A stretch of 64,000 nucleotides of DNA from assembly GCF_013460135.1 (NCBI RefSeq), contig NZ_CP038155.1, forward strand, positions 124,001-188,000. Direction: 5' to 3'. The stretch's first letter is position 1; the number at the start of each line of letters is the position of its first letter. The notes under the pieces are model-generated. The model was not told where the DNA came from. It saw only the letters and a program-made list of their open reading frames with translations, and made no database searches. The DNA comes from Arsenophonus endosymbiont of Aphis craccivora. Lineage in GTDB: Bacteria > Pseudomonadota > Gammaproteobacteria > Enterobacterales > Enterobacteriaceae. The position numbers and the translations under genes are program-made. Shown here piece by piece: positions 50,505-60,234 of this stretch.

Positions 50505-50790
50505 CTTATTCGAACTAATTGCAGAGTAACTTTTATACAGTCATCACAGGCTGGGATTAACTTCATCTCAATTTTAGGTGTAGGAAAAGGTATTATAATG
50601 GCTATATACTTTTACTGCCCATTAAGAGTTAGATAATAGATATATTGCCAGTTAGATCAGAATAGTATGCCCGTACTAATGTTTGATACCAGAATATACT
50701 CTTAACTCTGAATAAGTATAGCCCTGCGTGTGTGGCAACAACCAATACGGTCCCTGACAGACCGTAGGATCAACCACATAGGTTTATATT
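50505..50790. other. Untranslated stretch before the Gp2-like gene
   Basis: No gene is supported in these 286 bases. A small inverted repeat (acggtc at about 50739-50744 with gaccgt at 50758-50763) precedes the Gp2-like gene and may be part of its leader. Confidence 0.45.
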
Positions 50791-51413
50791 ATGAACACAT
50801 ACTTAGGATCTCATGGATTACATAACGCAGACAATCTGTATAGAATACTTGAGGTGCTCGGCTATGCCACCGACCAATATACCAGCATTATGGCTGTGCG
50901 CGTTGATTTCCATTATCCTCCGATACTTGATAACGGAGATACCATCGGCTGTTTCATTAATCGTGAGCCTGGGGCAATATCTCGATCCATCAACTCACTA
51001 AAAGAGATACTTAAAAACAGTGAGCGTCGTAGGGGAGGCGTAACAGTGTCAGAGTTCATCCCAATACTCTGCGTGACGTATGGGCTAAGGAATTCAGCCA
51101 ATCAGGGAAATGCCACTTCCACCTTTGCTTTTTATTCAACGAACAGGCTTACAACAAGCTGGGCGATTATAATATCGACACCAGCTTACGCATGATGATC
51201 ACCAGAGCCTGGTACAGTGCATTAGGATTGGAGCTGGAGGACTACCCAGGGCTGGTTCACTTCCCTGATAACTGCCGGTATATCTTGGACCGAAACTCAG
51301 CAGATTATATCTATGAGTACGGGGAGCTAATCCAACGTCTGGGATATCTGACCAAACTTGACAGCAAAATTTACGAAGAAGGTGAACGCAATTTCGGCGG
51401 TAGTCACAAATAG
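50791..51413 (+). pseudogene. Inovirus Gp2 / YfjJ-like replication protein, frameshifted
   Basis: The two frames together give a protein like E. coli YfjJ (CP4-57), in the inovirus Gp2 family of rolling-circle-type initiators: MAVRVDFHYPP, then (after a one-base loss at about 51105-51109, gggaaatgcc) CHFHLCFLFNEQAYNKLGDYN, MITRAWYSALGL, PGLVHFPDNCRYILDRNS and GERNFGGS at the end. The span is 623 nt, one short of 208 codons, the length of YfjJ. The HxH motif (CHFH) is typical of HUH-like enzymes. A terminator follows at 51426. Confidence 0.8.
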
Positions 51414-51425
51414 TCATATGGTCAA

Positions 51426-51451
51426 GCCTTCCCAATCGGGAAGGCCTTTTT
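51426..51451 (+). terminator. Terminator after the Gp2-like gene
   Basis: A perfect 8-bp stem (gccttccc at 51426-51433, gggaaggc at 51438-51445) with a 4-base loop runs into a T-rich tail. It isolates the plus-strand regulatory genes from the minus-strand cargo. A fragment of frame (MSYNRADESIIANVEDLRI) begins at 51471 but runs antisense into the next gene and is probably a remnant. Confidence 0.8.
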
Positions 51452-51518
51452 CACGTTAGGAATAGGTGATATGTCCTACAATCGCGCAGATGAGTCGATA
51501 ATCGCTAACGTAGAAGAT

Positions 51519-52382
51519 CTACGGATTTGCAGCATGTTGCTCGCAGATAAAGAATACCCAAGCTTTATCTTTCAGCCCCTTGCCTTTGGCTTCTATTGCC
51601 TCTGTACGGGCAGCCTCCAGCTCTTTACGAACCACGGTACGCTTGGCTTTTGACCAGCTAGCCCAATCGATATAGATCTGGTAGCTTCGGGTAGGTTTAG
51701 GTTTACCTGACTCATCTTCCCCCCATTCACCAGACAGTGGAATGATGAGGTTTTCATCATTTTCAGTAAATTTGTTCCAGAGCAGTGGTGCATAAAAGAT
51801 CTTCGGCTCCGGGTAAGGTTGAACCTCATTCCGGAGCTTTTTAAACGCAGTCATGTAGATTTTACCACTGATACCGGGAACGTTAAGCGACATTCCCCGG
51901 TCATGCGGGAAACGGATGAAGGCACGGCAAATATTGCGAATAGCATTCACTTGACGCCGGGATTGTCGTTCGGGTGAATTATCTTCACCAGATTGTGAGG
52001 ATGCTGAACGTGTCGAACTGGATTTACTTTCATCACCAGAGAAACCTAGTTCAACAACCGGGCGGTTTTCGATCAACTTTAATCCCGAGGGCATTAAACC
52101 CGGAGCACTGTCCAGTATGTTGCGGACACTCGCCTTCTGGCCCTGGCGAATTACTGTGCTTTCAGCATCAGCATCAGCATCAGCATCACATTCATGATGA
52201 TGTTGAATATGTCGTTTCTTTTTAAAATAGGCTCTGACTTTTTTATCTTTTTCCCATGCAGCAGGATGCATGGTTATACCACATCCCCAGCACACGTAAC
52301 CTTCAGTATCAACGCTATCAAGCAACCACAGATCCTCTGCCTCTACAATCTCACGAGTACGTTTATCACGTGCAGACTCCAT
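51519..52382 (-). CDS. Hypothetical protein with a putative zinc-binding motif, downstream of qatD
   Basis: This 287-residue protein of unknown family starts at the ATG 52382 behind AAGGA. The N-terminal part has a cysteine/histidine set (VCWGCGITMHPAAW, then HIQHHHECD) that could bind zinc, followed by an acidic (DA)4 run encoded by a hexanucleotide repeat, a serine-rich linker (ESKSSSTRSASSQSGED) and a C-terminal domain with IYIDWASWSKAKRTVVRKELEAARTEAIEA. It is on the same strand as the Gabija/Qat array and 250 bp after qatD. Function unknown; membership of the defence array is inference. Confidence 0.7.
   Translation of the reverse strand: MESARDKRTREIVEAEDLWLLDSVDTEGYVCWGCGITMHPAAWEKDKKVRAYFKKKRHIQHHHECDADADADAESTVIRQGQKASVRNILDSAPGLMPSGLKLIENRPVVELGFSGDESKSSSTRSASSQSGEDNSPERQSRRQVNAIRNICRAFIRFPHDRGMSLNVPGISGKIYMTAFKKLRNEVQPYPEPKIFYAPLLWNKFTENDENLIIPLSGEWGEDESGKPKPTRSYQIYIDWASWSKAKRTVVRKELEAARTEAIEAKGKGLKDKAWVFFICEQHAANP
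52163..52186. repeat. Hexanucleotide repeat (cagcat) x4
   Basis: Four perfect tandem copies of cagcat lie inside the hypothetical gene at 51519-52382 and encode alternating aspartate and alanine. Slippage would keep the frame, so protein length here can vary between strains without loss of function. Confidence 0.9.
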
Positions 52383-52952
52383 CACACTTTCCTTTTGTAG
52401 AATAAAAATCCAACATATCTAGTTTTGGCAGTCAAATGCGCACAAAGATGATTCTCAATAAACCTCGTTGGTGATATCTCTCGCTGCGAATTCCCCCCTA
52501 AAAGTTATGAGGTTCCTTTGCTTAACTACGTTGCGGTTACTCGCTATGTTAACAAACGGCATGCGCATTGAGACTTACACCATCCGACTGAAATATCTGT
52601 TAAACCTGTGGCAATTGAATACCATTTCGTTTAAAGGTTGAGAGCAATTCGATCGTTCCCCATCTGTCCAAGCAACGTTTTCGTATTGTTTAACAATTGT
52701 AGCTTTACATCATTTTCAGGCATTGACCACGCCTCGCCCAGCAATCGACCTGTAATATTGAAATCCCATGGCATCACAGTTCGATTGTTAAATTGAGCAA
52801 ATGGCCCGTCGCTCTCTGGCACAACCCTGTCTTTGGGAAGCTTAGTAGCAAGAGCTTTCCCTGCGGCAGAGTTGAAAGCTGCCGGACCAATACTGAACCA
52901 GCATCCTTGTGCTGAAACATTCCTCAATTCCGTAATAGTTCCAGTGAACCAA

Positions 52953-54007
52953 GGCTTTGTTGAATAAATCAGAATTAGCCGCCAGGATGGCTCCCTCTGC
53001 TACACCTGTTATCCGATCCTGACGCTGTGTGGCATACCCAACAACGTCATACGGTTCAGCGCTTTGACCATCGCCATTGCTTCACCTACCTGAGCCTCAT
53101 AGTCACGCAGCCTCAGATGGCCACCCAGCAAAGTTTTTATGCGGAACATCGCTGTTTCTGCCACTGAACGCCGGTGATAACCCACTTTCTTTTTCCACAT
53201 ATCATTACTCCTGCTCAGACGCTGATTCGCCACCGCATGGTTACGTTCATGGTACTTGTCCGGCCAGTATTTCGCTCCGCTTCGCGGCGGGATAAGGGGC
53301 CTGATTTTCTTTCTTAGCAACGCATCTTGGCAGTAACAGGCGTCATAAGCACCGTCTGCTGACACTTCCCTGATTTTCCGGTGGGTTTGGTTAATCAGGC
53401 CCGGCAGTGACTGCGCATCTGTCGTTCCGCTGAGCGATAAGTCGGCACAGATAATCTCATGATTCACACTGTCTGCTGCCAGATGAAGCTTGCGCCACAC
53501 TCTTCGTCTGTCAGCCCCATGCTGCCTGACTTTCCATTCACCTTCGCCAAAGACCTTCAGACCGGTACTGTCGATGACCAGATGCGAGATTTCACCACGC
53601 GTTGGCGTTTTTATGCTGATGTTGACGCTCTTTGCTCGTCTGCTGACCAGCGAGTAGTCCGGACAGCACAGCGGCAAAGACATGAGTTTAAAAATCGAAT
53701 CAACGAAGCCCTGTAATGCCCGGAGCGACAGGTTAAACACACGCTTCATCATCAGGACAGTGGTAACAGCCATATCGCTGTAGTAAAGCGGCCGGCCACG
53801 ACCTTCAGGCGAAGAACTGTCAGTCCATCCAGCGATGGCCGACTCATCAAGCCAGACCGTCAGGGAACCGCGTTGTCTGAGTGCCTTGTTGTACGCGGGC
53901 CAGTTGGTAATTTTAAACTTTTGCTTTGCCATGGGGACCTGATGTTGAAACGAATTTAGCGATCAGCTCCGCCAATCACCTAAAAGTTCGATTTATTCAA
54001 CAAAGCC
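52953..54007 (-). mobile_element. IS903-type insertion sequence, copy F (in qatD)
   Basis: This complete 1055-bp copy has perfect 18-bp ends and the exact 9-bp target duplication gtgaaccaa (52944-52952 and 54008-54016). It is a simple and probably recent insertion, in the same orientation as qatD. Confidence 0.97.
53009..53932 (-). CDS. IS903-type transposase, intact
   Basis: This is a full 307-residue transposase of IS copy F without stop or frameshift. It differs from copy B at a few residues (for example asparagine in ADSVNHEII and serine in TTDAQSLPG). It could mobilise this and other copies. Confidence 0.95.
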   Translation of the reverse strand: MAKQKFKITNWPAYNKALRQRGSLTVWLDESAIAGWTDSSSPEGRGRPLYYSDMAVTTVLMMKRVFNLSLRALQGFVDSIFKLMSLPLCCPDYSLVSRRAKSVNISIKTPTRGEISHLVIDSTGLKVFGEGEWKVRQHGADRRRVWRKLHLAADSVNHEIICADLSLSGTTDAQSLPGLINQTHRKIREVSADGAYDACYCQDALLRKKIRPLIPPRSGAKYWPDKYHERNHAVANQRLSRSNDMWKKKVGYHRRSVAETAMFRIKTLLGGHLRLRDYEAQVGEAMAMVKALNRMTLLGMPHSVRIG

Positions 54008-54448
54008 GTGAACCAATGTAAAATAGGAACTCCGTGAGAGGGGAACGCTTTTAGCGTAGCAAGCACATCCGGAACGGCCTGTCTTGAGTGGATGCTCATT
54101 GCTCGTCCCCCAACATCGTGGCACTTCCTAACCACCTCGGAAAACACTCGAAGCTGCATAGCGTAACTGGTGGAGTATCGTTTTGAACCATCCAACCCAA
54201 CCTCACCTACAGCAGCTACGTTTTGAATCAACTCGAGAAGCATTTCCAATTCCTGGAAACGATCAGCGACAATTTCAGGATGAAGTCCAGGACTGATCAT
54301 TACAGATTCATGCTTTTCTAAAACATGACTTGTAGCCTGAAAAGCCTTTGGGGCGTAGTAACTAACCAAGTGAAAACATTACGCTTAATCGCACCGGCAT
54401 AAACATTTCTAGCCTCGGGATACAAATCAACGTGACAGTGAAAATCAA

Positions 54449-55714
54449 TCAAAGCAATTTATCCTGCACGAGTACAGTTTCTAGCTCATTTATACCTTGC
54501 TGCAAAACTCTACGATACATCGGTCGCTCTTTAATCGGTGAAAAAACCAACGAACCACCAAGAAATCTGTCAAGCCCTCTCTTCCTTACATCAAGGATGG
54601 CAAGTGCTACAGCCATAGGATCATCTGGCGCACTAGACTTGTCACTGCCAACAACAGATTCAAAGCGGTAAGACGTAGTATCCCCATCAGGTTTCCATGC
54701 AAGGAATGCCGCCCGACGGATCAAGCAAGGAACACAACGTCCACAGTGCTGACTATTATAGGTTCGAAAACGGCCACAACTCGTAGAATCAGCAGCCCAT
54801 TTTTGCAAAAGATCTTGGTCAAGGCATTCCCGCATCATTTCGCCCTTAGTTTTGAAACGGTACGGCAACTCAAGCTGCACATGGATGCCCAAATTATCCA
54901 GAACTCTTTGCAACATATCGATCAACATAGGATGAGTTGTACGAGTACTCAAACTGGATACGCGCCCCGGAACCAAAGGAGGATTTATGGAGATCACCCC
55001 ATTTTCGGGAATAAATATTGTTGGTTTTAGTAAGTTTATTTTCGTTGAGGCAAGTAATGCAAATGCATAAAAAGCTAATGAGCGACCACGTGTCGAAGGC
55101 TCGCGCGCTCCTTTGAAACTGATGCCATGACTCCATTGATAATGTGAACTATTTCCCATCAGCATGGATGCGTATGCCCTCTGTCGCTCAGAATCTTTAT
55201 GTGTGAGTTGAGAAACAAATAGTGGTTTTCGACCCTTAGCCACCAAATCAATTCCACATATTAGACTATCCAGCCCTCCGGATAATAAAGATACGCAATC
55301 ATTAGTGAGAAAAGCGACATCTCCTTGAGGAGGTTCCATGCCTGCATTATTGAAATTTAATAACCAATAATCACCAGTTAGAACTTTTAGCATATCTTCA
55401 AGATCGGATTTTAGCGGTAGCCACTTATCTGGATTGCACAATCCGACCGTAAGCTGAATATTCCGGGTCCAGCCATCTGCACTTGTTCTTCTAGGGCATG
55501 ATAGATCCGCGCTACATACAGCGAGGCAAAACTGTACAAAATCCCAAATCTCTGTTGAAGGTCGAAACCCACCCCGTTTTAATGCACCATGCCATCGATT
55601 CGCAATTGTACCAACACCTGCACGCTTAGCGCCTTTAAAATAGGAGGATACTCGCTCATCAGCAGGAACCTGCGCTGGAATCAGTTCTGCTTTAGCACAC
55701 ATAATTTTAATCAT
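54449..55714 (-). CDS. qatC: QatC, QueC-like PP-loop protein of the Qat defence system
   Basis: This 421-residue protein is related to the 7-cyano-7-deazaguanine synthase QueC. The PP-loop SGGLDSLICG near residue 145 binds ATP, and a C-terminal cysteine set (SCGRF, HCGRCVPCLIRR) matches the QueC zinc site. In QatABCD systems this protein is required for anti-phage defence; the modification it makes is not settled here. Its ATG overlaps the qatB stop by 4 bp and its stop overlaps qatD. The reading frame is intact. Confidence 0.9.
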   Translation of the reverse strand: MIKIMCAKAELIPAQVPADERVSSYFKGAKRAGVGTIANRWHGALKRGGFRPSTEIWDFVQFCLAVCSADLSCPRRTSADGWTRNIQLTVGLCNPDKWLPLKSDLEDMLKVLTGDYWLLNFNNAGMEPPQGDVAFLTNDCVSLLSGGLDSLICGIDLVAKGRKPLFVSQLTHKDSERQRAYASMLMGNSSHYQWSHGISFKGAREPSTRGRSLAFYAFALLASTKINLLKPTIFIPENGVISINPPLVPGRVSSLSTRTTHPMLIDMLQRVLDNLGIHVQLELPYRFKTKGEMMRECLDQDLLQKWAADSTSCGRFRTYNSQHCGRCVPCLIRRAAFLAWKPDGDTTSYRFESVVGSDKSSAPDDPMAVALAILDVRKRGLDRFLGGSLVFSPIKERPMYRRVLQQGINELETVLVQDKLL

Positions 55715-56520
55715 TCTGAAAATACCTCTAAGGCAGAGAAGAGAATAGACTGAGCCAAGCTTTTCGGTTCTGTATTTTTTGTAGTTTGTTTTTCCAATAC
55801 CACTCTAACCTCAGCACCGACCCACTCGCGAATATCAGAACGCCGTTCCTGAATTAATAAAGGATCATATTTTAATTTTTCGTAAGTCTGTCCAAGCTGG
55901 AGATCTATTCGATTACAAGTCTCATTCGCAATGGTCAACCCCATGACTTCAGCTATTTGCGCATCCGTGAGATTAAATATGTCCACGTCCGGATAAAGTT
56001 CATAGAGTTGCGCCATAGCCTCCGCGCCAGCATTACGGAGCGATTCGTCATCAACGCTTCGTGTCCCAAGAATAACATCTTTCAAAATTTCAAGAGTAAG
56101 ATCTGTTGCCGAAAGATTCTCTTGACGAACGTGAGTAAGCCAATCAATCACTCGCTGGTCGTTTCCATCCCTAACAGACGTCAGGAACTCACCAAGACTA
56201 CCGACACCACTGGCAACACCTCGCATAGTAGCAGCAGCTCGTCGCGCGCCCCCCATTCCTTTGGAGACCATGCTTTTTGTCGCACCACGTAAATTATCGT
56301 AGCTGCCATTTTGCAGATATCCTCCAAGTAGCGAACGAGCAGGTCCAAACCGTCGTTCTGGTGCTATTGCACCTTCAGGAATTACATTTCCACCGTTCTC
56401 CTCCGATGGTGAATCAGGCGAATCTCCTCCACCTGTTGTAGAGTCACTTTCAGGTTTTAACCATTCAGGATTAAACGGTGAACCTGCGCGGCCTCCCCCA
56501 CTAGAAGTTGATGTTCCCAT
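55711..56520 (-). CDS. qatB: QatB, Qat defence system protein
   Basis: This 269-residue QatB has a glycine/serine-rich, probably disordered N-terminus (GTSTSSGGGRAGSPFNP), a second low-complexity stretch, a glycine-rich amphipathic region (KGMGGARRAAATMRGVASGVGSLGEFLTSVRDG) and a helical C-terminal half (FNLTDAQIAEVMGLTIANET). QatB is of unknown biochemical role and defines the Qat system together with QatA, QatC and QatD. Its ATG shares a base with the qatA stop (taatg). It is intact. Confidence 0.87.
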   Translation of the reverse strand: MGTSTSSGGGRAGSPFNPEWLKPESDSTTGGGDSPDSPSEENGGNVIPEGAIAPERRFGPARSLLGGYLQNGSYDNLRGATKSMVSKGMGGARRAAATMRGVASGVGSLGEFLTSVRDGNDQRVIDWLTHVRQENLSATDLTLEILKDVILGTRSVDDESLRNAGAEAMAQLYELYPDVDIFNLTDAQIAEVMGLTIANETCNRIDLQLGQTYEKLKYDPLLIQERRSDIREWVGAEVRVVLEKQTTKNTEPKSLAQSILFSALEVFSE

Positions 56521-58397
56521 TAGCGCCTACTCCCAAGGTTCACAATTGCATTCCTAGTCGTTTTTGGTAATTCGTTAAGATCTTTCCATCGTTCTAAAAG
56601 TTGCTGTGCCCATGGCTGAGCACCAAGAGTTGGGATTAAACCCGGGCCAATAAGTTTCAGCAGAGCCTGATCCAACAAGCTGACTGCTTTATTTCTAATT
56701 TCCGTGTAAACCTTGCAGCACTCAATCAGCATTACAATTTCTTTGCTACTCTTCCAGGTACGTGTGGCACTATTACTCTGCCAGGCCTTAGTCATCGCCA
56801 ACTCTGTCTGTGAAGGTCCTATTTTCCTCATAAGTTCAACTAAGGATTCATGACCATTATTTGCAACTTTCAGTGCGTCTCTCAATTTTCTAGAATCAGG
56901 AGTCATATTGTCATCACCGAAGTCACGAGTTCCAGAGTCACGACTAAGGTGGAGAAGCGGGCGTAGATCCTAGGTTCCCAAATCTGGCAGGAGTTGGAGC
57001 CATTGCTGAGTAAATGGCGTATTCTTGAAAGGCTCAGGTAAACTACTCTGACCCGCTGCAGCAGCTTCAGCATCCGCCAAAACTTGTACCCTACCGTCAT
57101 TATCCGAATGAACACGACTAGCAAGTTCCTCAGCAAGGCTTTCGTCGACCTTTCAAGGAGATGCCATTTTGCCAGTGCGGCTATATCTAACGTTATTCCC
57201 TGAGGCGCAGAAAGAGCATCACGCAAATAAACAGTATTTAAAAATCTTTTCATTATCCGGGGATTAGCGTTTACTGCTAAAGAACTATGAAGAAGAGCCG
57301 CAAGACCCTGGGCTAAATCCATTAAACTTTTAAGTGCATTAACATGCTCTACCAGTTCATATAAAAACTCTTGATTGATCGTTTCACCTTTCCAACTATT
57401 ACGTAGCTTCTCAGGGATAACGCTAAGAGCATGATTGAATCTTTCCTTACTGAAATGGCCTGCGTTGGTCTCTCGCTCAAGCAGCAAAAGCACCAGATAC
57501 GCTTTCGCCTCATTCAAACCAAGGCGAGGAACATGGAGTGGAACCTGTATTAATTTATCGAAATAGTTAGTTACAAAATCGCCCGTAATTCCCGCGCCAT
57601 CAAAGTGAACCTTCACTGCAGCTTTTATGAAATCATTATCTGCAGCAATAACGAAAGCGCTACGGCGAATAAATAGTAATAAACGAATTGATTCAAGTGT
57701 TGAAATTGCTCTTTGTGACAAACATCTGTCTAAATCATCCACAAATATTACTAACGTAATTTTCAACTCTTCGAGAATACTCTCTAAAGTATCCCTGAAT
57801 GCCTGAATATGGGCTGGCATCGAGAATGGCTCACTCGGTTTTAGAAGACCGCTGGTACTTAGCTCGAGACTATCTGTATCTGATGATTCATTGCTCGATT
57901 TGTCATCCGACGTAAAACCAACCAGCCAATTTACAAACGGTTTTTCCAAGAGAACCGATAGGAATGCCAGTAGTTAAAGTCAATGCAGCTTCACCACTGA
58001 ATTGAGCGACCCGTAGAAGATTTATCCTTCGCCACAGTTCAGATACTTTGTCGGTGATAGTCTTATTTTCATCTGTAAGCCGAACAATCTCGTCCCCCAC
58101 AATTTGTAACAATGCACTTCTGGCGGACTCAAAATCTTGGTATAGCCATGGATTGAAAGTGAGTACGACAAAGGAATGCTTTTCTTGATTTCTCTCTTCC
58201 ACCAACGACTCTTCAACTGAAGAGCTCTCTAGGCGTGATGCAATCATTTTCACCAGAGAAGATTTACCTGCTCCCCAGCCACCTGAGACTCCTATAGAAA
58301 TAGGTTCCCCATTAGCCTGCTTCAGCAGGCTTGCACATGCATCAGCAACAACACCAAAATTCAAATAATCGACAGTTGTCTCGTTATCATGCCACAT
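56520..58397 (-). pseudogene. qatA: QatA, KAP-family P-loop NTPase of the Qat defence system, broken
   Basis: The ancestral protein of about 625 residues is a KAP-type NTPase. Walker A GGWGAGKSSLVKMIA is near residues 39-53 and Walker B VIFVDDLDRC is in the second segment. Three lesions split it: a frameshift near 57945 (in a ggttttt run), a second near 57150 after KWHLLERS, and a TAG at 56970-56972. The C-terminal piece (MTPDSRKLRDALKVANNG to AIVNLGSRR) is open from 56906 and in the original frame; the two shifts cancel and total length is a multiple of three. No complete NTPase can be translated. Confidence 0.9.
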
Positions 58398-58459
58398 AGT
58401 GAAAAATCCATTTAAAATTAATTTATATCAATAGGATATGAAAACTGTTGTTTTCTGGT

Positions 58460-60234
58460 TCACAAATCCACTCTTGTGTAGGGCACTTGGCCTGTGGCCA
58501 GCAGATCAACACAGCGCCCTGCAAAGGCGTTTGGTATCGCAAGAGCAATAAAATTACGAGCACGGGTGAGGCCAACTTAGAGTACGCGCTTTGCCTCAGC
58601 ATCTACTCGCGCTTGCCATGACTCGAAGAGTGCTTCAATTCTGTTTTCAGGGGCTCGATTCGGCGGGACTACGACGCATACTGCATCGTACTCACGACCT
58701 TTCACTTCATGTATGTTGCCACATGCGAACCGAGAGCAGCTGGCACTTGAAGATGCTTTGACCATTGCGCATTTGGTGGCTGTCGGAAGAAACGACGTAC
58801 GCTTACACCAGCTGGGAGTGGCAGATGCAGCCTCTCCATTTCCGCGTGAACACGGGCTATCCAAGCAAGCCGCTCTTCATCAGAATCTCTGCACGTTTTT
58901 GGAAGGTTGATGAGAAAACTTAGGGCGCATCTACGATGGCCACGTCGGTCCATACCAAGACGTTAGATGGCTTTAATCATATGCTCATTTGGTTGACGCA
59001 CACCCATTAAATCCAGTAATAATATTTCGACTGACTGGACTACATTCTCCTTCGTTCTTGGGGTTGCGGCAGGTGACCAGAACTCTGACACTTTACGAGC
59101 CAGCGACTCACTTCGCGAGTTTCCGGTTGAATTGCTGGAAGTGACGCTAGCTGCCCGCAACGCAACTTTGCCTGAGTGAGCCAAAATAATCGCCTTGGTT
59201 GACTCCAGTCCAAGTTCCTTAATCCGTCCAAGGAATGCCTGACCAATAATTTCCGTTGGGCCCCGGCCACCGTAGGTAAGAAGTAAAATTGGATAGTCAA
59301 CATTCGCACTTTCACCAAGCGACCGATCAATCTGACCTTCTCGCCTTAGAGTGGCTGCTAACTGGCAAATTGCGGGACTACTACGAAAATTCCCCGTCAA
59401 CCCCTTATGCGATGCAATAGGGTATGTATCCTTAAATATCTGTATCCCTTGAGGATTGCCATTACGAAATTCGTAGATTGCTTGGTCAGGATCACAAACG
59501 AACGTAATATTTACCCCATGTGCTCTGAGCCATGTCAGTATTTGCAGATCGAGTGGATTGCAATCTTGCCCTTCATCAACCATAACTTCTTGAAAACGTG
59601 CCGCCAATGCGCGAGCAAGTGACTCACCAATTACATTATCTCTAATCAACCGCAATGTTTGAGCACGTGCGTCCCCTGCACTCATATAGCCAGCTTGTAA
59701 CAAAGATCGTCGCCGATTTGCCGCAGCTTGTTGATATCGAATCTGATGTTGACGTACATGATTTTGCAAACCCGCATGTCCGATCCTATCAGGATCAATA
59801 ATATTGGTTTCTGGATCAAACAAATCTAGGCTTACCGGTTCACCTCGAAAGGCAAATTGACCTGATAAACGAATTTCTACACCAAGCGTATCCCAACTAT
59901 CTAGGATAATTGGCCGAATTTGGCTCGATACCGCGCAACTTGGCAGTACAACGAAATGCCTGACGAAAGCATCAAGTGTTCCCATGAAACTAGGATACTT
60001 CAAAAGCGTATCAAGCCCAGCAGCCAGGCATCGTTCGCGGAACTCGTCTACCGCGGAGTTTGTGAATGAAAGTATCGCTATGCCCTGACGAGAAGGCAAC
60101 TTAGCGGCGAGCCTCGCTAGCCGAGCAATGATTGTGCGCGTTTTTCCGGCTCCAGGACAAGCATTAACGAAGGCTCCGCCAATGTGAGAAGCAAATGTCT
60201 CTTGCTCTGGGGTTAGATTGTGGATGCCAGTCAT
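58460..60234 (-). pseudogene. GajB-like UvrD/Rep-type helicase of a Gabija-like system, broken
   Basis: This is a superfamily 1 helicase: motif I NACPGAGKTRTI, Ia SFTNSAVDEF, motif II VMVDEGQDC, motif III VCDPDQAIYEF, motif IV NFRSSPAI, then motifs V and VI VKGREYDAV and VGLTRARNF. Lesions are a TAA at 58963-58965, a one-base loss near 58712-58717 just before IHEVKGRE, and a TAA at 58577-58579 in RVL-VGLTRAR, which probably replaced a tyrosine codon. The ancestral length is about 591 residues. Its ATG overlaps the stop of the OLD-type gene (ATGA). The N-terminal 423 residues could be made but lack motifs V-VI. Confidence 0.87.

Larger units (their letters stand above)
52631..54452 (-). pseudogene. 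qatD: QatD, TatD-family nuclease of the Qat defence system, IS-interrupted
   Basis: QatD is a TatD-like metal-dependent DNase. The frame opens with a TTG at 54452 that overlaps the qatC stop (ttga) and reads IDFHCHVDLYPEA, the metal-binding HxH motif. A one-base loss in the run of four G at 54350-54353 shifts the frame before SPGLHPEI. VGEVGLDGS, SIHSRQA and HWF follow, then IS copy F lies at 52953-54007 with a perfect duplication gtgaaccaa. After it the frame resumes with TGTITELRN and the distal motif VPESDGPF. Removing the IS and one repeat leaves 758 nt, one short of 253 codons. The gene is dead. Confidence 0.9.

Noticed and set aside
51471-51653. Plus-strand frame of 60 codons starting MSYNRADESIIAN
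   Set aside because: Most of it is antisense to the intact hypothetical gene at 51519-52382; only a start-like fragment remains and no family is recognisable.
52163-52186. Tandem cagcat repeats considered as a CRISPR-like array
   Set aside because: The units are 6 bp, without spacers, and lie inside a coding frame; it is a simple microsatellite.
54746-55030. Plus-strand frame of 94 codons inside qatC
   Set aside because: It is antisense to an intact, recognisable QueC-like gene and has low-quality composition.
58022-58216. Short minus-strand frame overlapping qatA
   Set aside because: It is out of frame with the Walker A-containing reading frame and adds no recognisable sequence.
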